Origin: Desulfobulbus sp.
GTDB lineage: Bacteria; Desulfobacterota; Desulfobulbia; Desulfobulbales; Desulfobulbaceae
NCBI GenBank assembly: GCA_030602145.1
Contig: JAUWAH010000170.1
Coordinates: 1 to 5,889, forward strand
Direction: 5' to 3'
Length of the DNA stretch: 5,889 bases
Position 1 is the stretch's first letter; every line of letters begins with the position of its first letter. Below are positions 1 to 4,461 of the stretch, piece by piece. Under the pieces are notes generated by a model that was given only the letters and a program-made list of their open reading frames with translations, did no database searches and had not been told where the DNA came from. The translations under genes were made by a program, and so were the position numbers.

Positions 1-1
1 G

Positions 2-169
2 GCCCAGGAAGACATGCTTTTTTTCGCCGTCGGGTTTGTGACCGCGTTTTTCAGTGCCCTGGTGGCGATCAAGGGGTTGATTCGCTACGTGGCCCACCAC
101 GATTTCAAGGTGTTTGCCTGGTACCGGGTGGTGTTCGGCACCATCGCCCTGATCTATTTTCTCCGTTGA
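2..169 (+). CDS. uppP: Undecaprenyl-diphosphatase UppP, C-terminal fragment
   Basis: The window opens inside this gene; only the last 55 codons and the TGA are present. UppP (BacA family) is an integral membrane phosphatase that converts undecaprenyl diphosphate to undecaprenyl phosphate, recycling the lipid carrier for peptidoglycan and other envelope polymers. The fragment shows two hydrophobic membrane segments (about residues 6-24 and 40-54 of the fragment). They are separated by the stretch IRYVAHHDFKVFAWYRVVFG, which matches the conserved end of the family (G-L-x-RY....F..F..YR...G). The catalytic motifs lie upstream, outside the window. The gene converges on the SRPBCC gene, with 43 bases between stop codons. 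The fragment is too short to rule out a diverged paralogue, but the tail is characteristic. Confidence 0.9.
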   Translation, partial: AQEDMLFFAVGFVTAFFSALVAIKGLIRYVAHHDFKVFAWYRVVFGTIALIYFLR

Positions 170-231
170 CCGGCCGCCGGAACGGTGGCAGCCCGCGGCC
201 GCGATGCACCGGTCAGTGGCCGGTGCCACCG
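170..231. repeat. GC-rich overlapping inverted repeats between convergent genes
   Basis: Three perfect inverted repeats overlap here. CGGCCGC (170-176) pairs with GCGGCCG (195-201). CGGTGGCA (183-190) pairs with TGCCACCG (224-231). GCACCGG (206-212) pairs with CCGGTGC (220-226), with a seven-base loop holding the stop codon of the minus-strand gene. They are mutually exclusive folds. No T-run follows on either strand, so this is not a classical intrinsic terminator. It may still help end transcription from both sides, for example with Rho. In DNA this GC-rich, some of these pairs could arise by chance. Confidence 0.35.
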
Positions 232-686
232 CTGCCGGACAGGAAGTCTGCCAGCCGCTCCCGCCGGTAGCCGAAGATACGTTCCAGGGTCTTGCGGATG
301 TAGAATCGGTGGAGCATGCGGCCGAGCAGTCCGAAGGGCGGCTGGTAGAAGACCCGGTCGATCAGCAGCACGCCGCCTCCCTCGGCAGGCCGGATCTCGT
401 GGTAATGGTACCAGAAGCGGTAGGGACCGAGCCGCTGCTCGTCGACAAAGCTGCATCCCTCGCGGATATGCTTGATCTCGGTGACCCAGGTGTGGGTGCC
501 GATCAGGGGGATGGTGATCCGGTATTCGACGATCAGACCGTTATACATCACCGCCGGAATGTCGTTGACAATCCTGAAACGCAGATCAGGCGGGGTGATG
601 CGGTCCAGATTGGCAGGATTCTGGAGAAAATCCCACGCCTCCTGCATCGTGGCGCCGACCCGCTGCTGTTGCTCCAAGGTGAACAT
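213..686 (-). CDS. SRPBCC (START/Bet v 1-like) domain protein
   Basis: A 157-residue soluble protein that is a single SRPBCC hydrophobic-ligand-binding fold, similar to the COG4276-type proteins often annotated as 'SRPBCC family protein' or, without good grounds, 'cell division inhibitor'. Visible signatures in order: AWDFLQNPANLDRITPP (about 16-32), MYNGLIVEYRI (about 49-59), THTWVTEI (about 65-72), FVDEQRLGPYRFWYHYHEI (about 79-97) and a C-terminal helix ending IFGYRRERL. There is no signal peptide or membrane segment. The start is set at 686 because AGGAGGAGG (698-690) lies three bases upstream. The frame stays open to an ATG at 770, but that start would put the ribosome binding site inside the coding region and overlap the preceding gene. 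The gene follows the FKBP-methyltransferase gene by 35 bases and is probably the last gene of the photolyase transcript. Its ligand is unknown. As I recall, SRPBCC proteins of this kind do occur near photolyase genes elsewhere; that is recollection, not something tested here. Confidence 0.85.
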   Translation of the reverse strand: MFTLEQQQRVGATMQEAWDFLQNPANLDRITPPDLRFRIVNDIPAVMYNGLIVEYRITIPLIGTHTWVTEIKHIREGCSFVDEQRLGPYRFWYHYHEIRPAEGGGVLLIDRVFYQPPFGLLGRMLHRFYIRKTLERIFGYRRERLADFLSGSGGTGH

Positions 687-721
687 CGTCCTCCTCCTCA
701 TCCGGTGTTTGTCTTCCTGTC

Positions 722-1933
722 TCAATCGCCCCTTCTGCCCCAGACCATATAGAGCGGATCGCTCAGCCACAACTCCTGGTGGGGGTCGTCCACCGGTCGG
801 GGCAGTCCCCGTCGCGACAGGGTGGCGAGATCGACAAAGCCACCGGTGGCGTGCAGGAACTCGGTCACCAGGCCGAGCCGCTCGAATTCGTGCATCTCGG
901 CCCAGATCCGGATTGCCTTGGGTGGAAACCAGCGGTTGGAAAAGGCGAAGGCGACCACGCCGCCCGGTCTGAGCACCCGCCGCACCTCGGCCAGCACCGC
1001 CAGCGGGTTGGTCAGGTATTCCACCGATCCGGTACAGATCACCGTATCGAAATGGGCCTCGGCAAAGGGGAGGGCCGGCTCAAGGTTGAGATCCCGAACC
1101 AGGGTGGCGGTAGCCCTGGCATTGCGCCGCAGTTCCTCGTCGTTGAGACCCAGGACGGTCAGTTCGGCCAGGTCGAGCGAATCCGGCAGATGGGAGGTCC
1201 AACTGGACATCAGGTCGAGCACCCGGCTGCCCGGCCGGATCAGGGCGCCATACCGGCGTTCGATCTCGGCCCGCGCCGTGCTGTCGAGGTGATGAACCAG
1301 TCGGGGCTGCCGGTAGAAGAGCGCATCCGGCCGTTCGTCATCCCGGCGAAACGATTCGGCGCTCCACACGGGCTGTCCCTGTCCCGCCGGTCGGGCCTGC
1401 ATGCCCGGCCCGCCATCGCAGATCCGTTCCAGCCAGTGCTCGCACCGCCCGCCCCGCTCGTTCTTGGGCGGATGGACGGCGAGGACCTCCATGGCCAGGC
1501 GGAGGTCGCGACCGGCCAGGGGATGATTGAGGTCAAAGAGCAGCCGCTCCTTGTCCCGGCCCAGAGAGCGGCAGGGAGCGGTGGACACCATGAAGACACC
1601 GCTGACACCGTGCAGAAAGCCCCGGGGGTAGAATCGGCCCGGTTGGGGAGCGACCCTGTTGCCCCGGCCGTCATGGCCCAGGAACTGATCGTCGCGCACC
1701 TGGATCCGCTTGCGGGGGGCATGGGGGGCGTAAAAGCGGTCCGCCGGTATGGTCACTTCCGCCCGGTCGCCGACACCCTTGCCTAGCAGGGGTTCCAGCA
1801 GGGCAGGATCGATGACATCCCGCCACAGACTGACCGGATCGGCCCAGAGCTGCTCCTCGTGGCGGGCGGTGTCGCTGATCCAGTTCAAGGTGAGCATCGC
1901 TGCAACCCGGCTGTGGGAATTGATACACTCCAT
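722..1933 (-). CDS. SlyD-like FKBP domain fused to class I SAM methyltransferase
   Basis: A 403-residue two-domain protein. Residues about 11-155 look like an FKBP-type peptidyl-prolyl isomerase of the SlyD subgroup. VSLWRDVIDPALLEPLLG followed by VGDRAEVTIPADRFY (about 34-68) matches the FKBP core pattern. An insert-in-flap-like region runs over about 70-130, and FDLNHPLAGRDLRLAMEVLAV (133-153) closes the fold. A linker (about 156-205) with scattered Cys and Gly residues follows. Residues about 205-403 form a class I methyltransferase domain: VLDLMSSWTSHLP (238-250) sits at the SAM-binding loop, LGLN (261-264) at motif II, FDTVICTGSVEYL (295-307) at motif IV, and EVRRVLRPGGVVAFAFSNRW (316-335) after it. 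The usual DxGxGxG of motif I is replaced by DLMSSWTS. The start at 1933 is supported by GGAGG (1944-1940) six bases upstream, lying in the 15-base gap after the photolyase stop, which suggests translational coupling. Substrate unknown; isomerase activity is unproven because key FKBP residues cannot be assigned by eye. Confidence 0.85.
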   Translation of the reverse strand: MECINSHSRVAAMLTLNWISDTARHEEQLWADPVSLWRDVIDPALLEPLLGKGVGDRAEVTIPADRFYAPHAPRKRIQVRDDQFLGHDGRGNRVAPQPGRFYPRGFLHGVSGVFMVSTAPCRSLGRDKERLLFDLNHPLAGRDLRLAMEVLAVHPPKNERGGRCEHWLERICDGGPGMQARPAGQGQPVWSAESFRRDDERPDALFYRQPRLVHHLDSTARAEIERRYGALIRPGSRVLDLMSSWTSHLPDSLDLAELTVLGLNDEELRRNARATATLVRDLNLEPALPFAEAHFDTVICTGSVEYLTNPLAVLAEVRRVLRPGGVVAFAFSNRWFPPKAIRIWAEMHEFERLGLVTEFLHATGGFVDLATLSRRGLPRPVDDPHQELWLSDPLYMVWGRRGD

Positions 1934-1948
1934 GGCAAACCTCCGTGG

Positions 1949-3334
1949 TCAGGCGATTGGTGTCGGGAACAGCGGCACCTGTCCCGGTGTCCAGGTGCGG
2001 ATATAGCGGTTGACGTCGAATTTCCGCCGGCAGCCGGCCTCGTTCATGAAACGGATGGTGCCGAAGACGGGGCGTTCGCTCCAGCCCCGGTCGTGCACGC
2101 CGCCGATGGACCAGGCGATGCCGGCATAGCCGTTGCTCTCCCGGCCGTCGAGGGCATAGCGGTCGTTCAAATAGATGGCGATCCGCAGGGCCTCGGCCGG
2201 CTCCTCGGTCCACTCCAGGATCTTTTTCGCCCAATACATCCGCAGATAGCCGTGGATAACGCCACTGGTCACCAGTTGCCGTTGGGCTGCGTTCCAGAGC
2301 GGGTCGTGGGTCAGGGCTCCATCGAACTGGTCTTGGCTGTAGACCCAGGCGCGGGGGTCGCGCCGATGGCGATTGAGGGTGGCGCGCGCCCATTCGGGAA
2401 ATCCGCTCACGCGGTCGTAGTCCGGGGTATAGAGGCAGAAATTGTCGGCCAGTTCCCGTCGAACCACCAGTTCCTCGACAAACCCGTCGACCTGGTCGCC
2501 GCGCAGCCCCTGACGATGCAGGTCAAGAACGATGGCCTGGGAGCTGATCATGCCGAAATGGAGATAGGGGGACAGGCCGGAGTTGACCCCGGCGTTGGGA
2601 TCGTTGCGCAGGTGGTAGTCGGCCAGGCGCTGGTCGATAAACCTGTCCAGGGTGGCCTGGGCACCGGTCTCGCCGGGCACGACATCGGCGACGGGTGCCA
2701 CGCGTTCATCGACCCGAAACCGGGCCCGCAGGGCCGGAAAATCGAGGCTGGCCACCGAGGCCGTCCAGGGAAAGGGATGCGGGTCGAGCTGCGGAAAGGG
2801 GTCGAGAAACTCGGGCAGATGGCGGTGCAGCCGTGGCCGGAAGGTTCTGGCCATGAACTCCCGGTGGTCGGAGGCGATCCAGGCGGGGACGATGTTGCGG
2901 CCGTCGACCTCATGGACGGGGCAGGGAAACCGTTCGAGGAACTGGTCGAGCCACTGGCGCTTGATGCGCAGGGGGTCGAAATCGGTGACCATCAGGGCGG
3001 GCCGGAGTTGGGCGCAAAGCTGGGCAATCTCCTCCGGAGGCTCACCGCTGCGCATGATCAGGGGAATACGGGCTGCCCGGAGCAGCCGGGCGGTTTCCTC
3101 CAATCCGGTGAGCAGGAAATCGTACTGTCTGAGGGTGGCGCCAAGGAAGGACGGAGCCAGACAAAAGACCACGGCCAGGGGCGCCTGGCGACGCAGGGCC
3201 TCTTCCCGGGCGTGGACAAGCGGCCAGTTGTTCCGGGCGCGAAACTCGCGGTGCATCCAATAGAGCACCGGTCCGGCGGGTGCGGAGCCGGGATGAATGG
3301 AGCGGATGCGGTCAGGGTTGATCAATCCGTTCAT
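1949..3334 (-). CDS. phr: Class II CPD deoxyribodipyrimidine photolyase
   Basis: A 461-residue cytosolic flavoprotein that uses blue or near-UV light to split cyclobutane pyrimidine dimers in DNA (EC 4.1.99.3). It is class II rather than class I. The N-terminal Rossmann domain has VLYWMHREFRARNNWPL (23-39) and EVDGRNIVPAWIAS (142-155) with FMARTFRPRL (160-169). The C-terminal FAD domain has SGLSPYLHFGMISSQ (252-266), EELVVRRELADNFC (287-300), HGYLRMYWAKKILEW (361-375) and YAGIAWSIGGVHDRGW (403-418). Tryptophans 368, 375, 408 and 418 lie where the FAD electron-transfer chain is expected. Length is normal and no frameshift is seen. The start at 3334 puts NPDRIRSI right after the initiator, as is usual for the family, but the ribosome binding site is weak: the nearest GGAG (3353-3350) is 15 bases away and lies inside the terminator stem. 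The first gene of a tight run with the FKBP-methyltransferase and SRPBCC genes. Confidence 0.96.
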   Translation of the reverse strand: MNGLINPDRIRSIHPGSAPAGPVLYWMHREFRARNNWPLVHAREEALRRQAPLAVVFCLAPSFLGATLRQYDFLLTGLEETARLLRAARIPLIMRSGEPPEEIAQLCAQLRPALMVTDFDPLRIKRQWLDQFLERFPCPVHEVDGRNIVPAWIASDHREFMARTFRPRLHRHLPEFLDPFPQLDPHPFPWTASVASLDFPALRARFRVDERVAPVADVVPGETGAQATLDRFIDQRLADYHLRNDPNAGVNSGLSPYLHFGMISSQAIVLDLHRQGLRGDQVDGFVEELVVRRELADNFCLYTPDYDRVSGFPEWARATLNRHRRDPRAWVYSQDQFDGALTHDPLWNAAQRQLVTSGVIHGYLRMYWAKKILEWTEEPAEALRIAIYLNDRYALDGRESNGYAGIAWSIGGVHDRGWSERPVFGTIRFMNEAGCRRKFDVNRYIRTWTPGQVPLFPTPIA

Positions 3335-3339
3335 GCGAC

Positions 3340-3373
3340 ATAAGGAAAACTCCCCGGCGGTCTCGCCGGGGAG
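3340..3373 (-). terminator. Intrinsic terminator after small-protein genes, just ahead of phr
   Basis: Read on the minus strand, a perfect 10-bp stem (CTCCCCGGCG, loop AGAC, CGCCGGGGAG; plus-strand 3350-3373) is followed at once by TTTTCCTTAT. It begins 12 bases after the TAA of the last small-protein gene, the usual place for a Rho-independent terminator. The end of its U-tract lies only about five bases before the phr ATG at 3334, so transcripts that read through would carry this hairpin at the very start of the phr coding region. The opposite strand lacks a comparable T-run, so the element is directional. Confidence 0.85.
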
Positions 3374-3385
3374 GGGGCTATTGTG

Positions 3386-3586
3386 TTACCAGCGTTCGGT
3401 GCCGATGATGAGGTTGACATCCATACAACTGGTTCGTTCGTGATGGGTGAGGTCGTGGATGGTGCGCACACCGTTGCGTGCATTGTCCAGGGAGCAACTG
3501 AACTCCTTGCCGTTGTCATCCCGTACCCAGACCAGTGATTCGTAGCCGACAGCGTTGACCCGGGGGTCTCGTTCCGTGAATTCCAT
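3386..3586 (-). CDS. Small conserved protein, paralogue 1 (66 aa), GTERW C-terminus
   Basis: Encodes 66 residues with no recognised domain. It runs MEFTERDPRVNAVGYESLVW, then a charged VRDDNGKEF turn, Cys31, a middle stretch with NGVRTIHDL, Cys54 in SCMDVNL, and the terminal IIGTERW. No signal peptide or membrane segment is present, so it is probably cytosolic. The start at 3586 is fixed by AGGAGG five bases upstream. It differs from paralogue 2 at two positions only (Asp24 for Glu, His for Gln at 48). Against the 55-residue paralogue 3 it aligns without gaps over the last 52 residues with about 24 identities, including both cysteines and the C-terminus. Low synonymous divergence between copies and gap-free protein conservation both argue for a real gene. 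Last of the three-gene set and followed by the terminator. Function unknown; the Cys pair could serve metal or redox chemistry, which is speculation. Confidence 0.85.
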   Translation of the reverse strand: MEFTERDPRVNAVGYESLVWVRDDNGKEFSCSLDNARNGVRTIHDLTHHERTSCMDVNLIIGTERW

Positions 3587-3844
3587 GACAGCCTCCTCTA
3601 TGATGATCAGTTCATCTGTTCTTTGCAATCGTTCACCAGCGTTCGGTGCCGATGATGAGGTTGACATCCATGCAACTGGTCCGTTCGTGCTGGGTGAGGT
3701 CGTGGATGGTGCGCACACCGTTGCGTGCATTATCCAGGGAGCAACTGAACTCCTTGCCGTTTTCATCCCGTACCCAGACCAGTGATTCGTAGCCGACAGC
3801 GTTGACCCGGGGGTCTCGTTCCGTGAATTCCATGACAGCCTCCT
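3388..3844. repeat. Near-identical 210-bp direct repeat (two copies, 247-bp period)
   Basis: Bases 3388-3597 and 3635-3844 match at all but five positions by eye, covering the whole coding region and ribosome binding site of paralogues 1 and 2. Identity stops sharply at both edges: the stop codons differ (TAA against TGA), and the 35 bases beyond the ribosome binding site are clearly diverged. The stop codon of paralogue 3 falls another exact 247 bases along. This points to an old tandem amplification followed by recent gene conversion or renewed duplication. Confidence 0.9.
3633..3833 (-). CDS. Small conserved protein, paralogue 2 (66 aa), GTERW C-terminus
   Basis: The middle gene of the tandem set, 66 residues, nearly identical to paralogue 1: GYESLVWVRDENGKEF near the N-terminal third, Cys31, Cys54, and the terminal CMDVNLIIGTERW. 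The start at 3833 is set by AGGAGG followed by CTGTC, identical to paralogue 1. It ends in TGA where paralogue 1 ends in TAA. The gap to paralogue 1 is 46 bases, the same as the gap to paralogue 3, with no hairpin or T-run between them, so the three are probably cotranscribed. Of five base differences from paralogue 1, two change the protein and both changes are conservative, which suggests selection on the protein. Function unknown. There is nothing toxin- or antitoxin-like beyond the small size, and the repeated dosage suggests a need for abundant product. Confidence 0.85.
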   Translation of the reverse strand: MEFTERDPRVNAVGYESLVWVRDENGKEFSCSLDNARNGVRTIHDLTQHERTSCMDVNLIIGTERW

Positions 3845-3879
3845 GTCTATTCTTCGTTTATCTCGTTATTCGTTCTCGG

Positions 3880-4047
3880 CTACCAGCGTTCGGTGCCGAT
3901 CAGCAGATTGATGTCCATGCATTGCCGCTGCTCTTCCTCGCTCAACTCAAAACGATCACTGGTATCACCATTGAGCACTGCAATCGGACAGACATACTCC
4001 TTGCCGTTTTTATCCTTGATCCATGCCAACGATTCATATCCTCCCAT
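3880..4047 (-). CDS. Small conserved protein, paralogue 3 (55 aa), GTERW C-terminus
   Basis: The first gene of the set, 55 residues, start ATG at 4047 with GGAGG five bases upstream, ending TAG. It reads MGGYESLAWIKDKNGKEY, Cys20, PIAVLNGD, an acidic helix-like FELSEEEQRQ, Cys43, MDINLLIGTERW. It lacks the 11-residue N-terminal extension of paralogues 1 and 2. From YESL onward it aligns with them over 52 residues with no gap and about 46 percent identity. Invariant positions are YESL, W, NGKE, both Cys, CMD, NL and IGTERW. The variable central part keeps its length, which suggests a compact fold. As the promoter-proximal and more diverged copy, it may be the ancestral form. It lies nearest the palindrome at 4141-4170, so regulation through that site would reach it first. 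Function unknown. Confidence 0.82.
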   Translation of the reverse strand: MGGYESLAWIKDKNGKEYVCPIAVLNGDTSDRFELSEEEQRQCMDINLLIGTERW

Positions 4048-4140
4048 GGCGTCCTCCGATGGTATGGGTTGTCAGTGTTTTTTCCTCTTGCCTGAGACAG
4101 TAACCAGAAACCCCTGCGCCTCAATGGGGAATAAAAAAGG

Positions 4141-4170
4141 AACCAATGATAGTTGTAACTATCATTAGTT
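4141..4170. promoter_or_regulatory. 30-bp palindrome, likely operator of a dimeric regulator
   Basis: AACCAATGATAGTT, spacer GT, then AACTATCATTAGTT. The inner 10-bp arms (4145-4154 and 4157-4166) are perfect, and the outer four bases match at three of four. Centred about 108 bases upstream of the paralogue 3 start and about 306 upstream of degP. On the plus strand a TATTAT box (4188-4193) lies 17 bases after a poor -35 (TTAGTT, 4165-4170) at the palindrome edge. On the minus strand TATCAT within the palindrome resembles a -10 but has no good -35. Symmetry and position suggest a repressor or activator site for the leftward operon, the rightward gene, or both. I cannot name the regulator family; MarR- or TetR-like sites have this general form. 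A minus-strand T-run six bases beyond also permits a weak terminator reading, though the two-base loop and AT-rich stem make that less likely. Confidence 0.6.
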
Positions 4171-4331
4171 CTGGTAATTGACCGAAATATTATGAAAAGG
4201 TCGAAAGTTCGCCTTTCAGGGGATCGGCAAATTTTTCCCTTGCCCGGTCCGCCGGGACATTGCGCCACCCCCTTGCCGTGACCGAATCGTCGACCTGCCG
4301 TGGATGTCGGCACCGTTTCGGGCGCGTCACT

Positions 4332-4358
4332 CTTGACGAACCCATGCGCCGGTATAAT
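4332..4358 (+). promoter_or_regulatory. Candidate promoter of the DegP-type protease gene
   Basis: CTTGACG (4332-4338) and a perfect TATAAT (4353-4358), about 104 bases upstream of the protease ATG. The spacer between TTGACG and TATAAT is 14 bases, short for a housekeeping promoter. That spacing, with CTTGA at -35, recalls heat-shock (sigma-32) promoters, but the -10 is not of the CCCCAT type. A transcript would start near 4365. Assigned from consensus matching only. Confidence 0.45.
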
Positions 4359-4397
4359 GGTTTGAGCATTCGTGTTGCCGTCCGCTGGCTCCACCCA

Positions 4398-4416
4398 CCG
4401 ACCACCCAATGGTCGG
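4398..4416 (+). other. Short hairpin in the degP leader
   Basis: CCGACCA, loop CCCAA, TGGTCGG: a perfect 7-bp stem in the presumed 5' untranslated region, ending 45 bases before the start codon. No T-run follows, so it is not a terminator. It might affect leader stability or translation, or be chance. Confidence 0.3.
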
Positions 4417-4461
4417 CCGCGGGCGAGACGTTCCCCATCCACGGTTTATCGGAGTGTTCCC

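Larger units (their letters stand above)
4048..4461. other. Divergent intergenic region (414 bases)
   Basis: This region separates the leftward small-protein/photolyase genes from the rightward protease gene. The left part, about 4070-4200, is markedly AT-richer than the rest of the window and holds a large palindrome. The right part is GC-rich and holds a TATAAT box and a short hairpin. Open frames crossing it lack ribosome binding sites, recognisable motifs and any link to the flanking genes, so I see no gene here. A small RNA cannot be excluded by eye. Confidence 0.7.

Noticed and set aside
687..770. N-terminal extension of the SRPBCC protein to an ATG at 770
   Set aside because: The extension overlaps the end of the preceding gene, adds a basic stretch unlike the family, and places the AGGAGGAGG ribosome binding site inside the coding region.
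779..1786. A 335-codon open frame on the plus strand
   Set aside because: Antisense to the FKBP-methyltransferase gene; no motif, no ribosome binding site noticed, composition typical of a shadow frame.
1859..3343. A 494-codon open frame on the plus strand, longer than the photolyase frame it overlaps
   Set aside because: It is antisense to the class II photolyase gene, whose family motifs are unmistakable. The overlapping frame encodes a Gly/Pro/Val-rich sequence with no recognisable motif, as expected from the strong codon bias of GC-rich DNA.
3386..3766. A 126-codon minus-strand frame running through two of the small genes
   Set aside because: Its N-terminal part is paralogue 2 read in the wrong frame. 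Only the last 66 codons are real, and these have their own ribosome binding site and start at 3586.
3386..4047. Short tandem repeats as a CRISPR array or a RiPP precursor cluster
   Set aside because: The repeat unit is 247 bp and codes for intact proteins, so it is not CRISPR. No leader/core cleavage pattern or modifying enzyme next to the small genes supports a RiPP precursor, although the conserved C-terminus prompted the thought.
4194..4240. AAAGG...CCTTT inverted repeat followed by a T-run on the plus strand, as a terminator
   Set aside because: The stem is only about five pairs, the T-run is some 15 bases beyond it, and no plus-strand gene lies upstream that would need it.
3942..4442. 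A 166-codon minus-strand frame across the divergent intergenic region
   Set aside because: It overlaps paralogue 3 out of frame, has no supporting ribosome binding site or motif, and crosses the palindrome and the candidate promoter.
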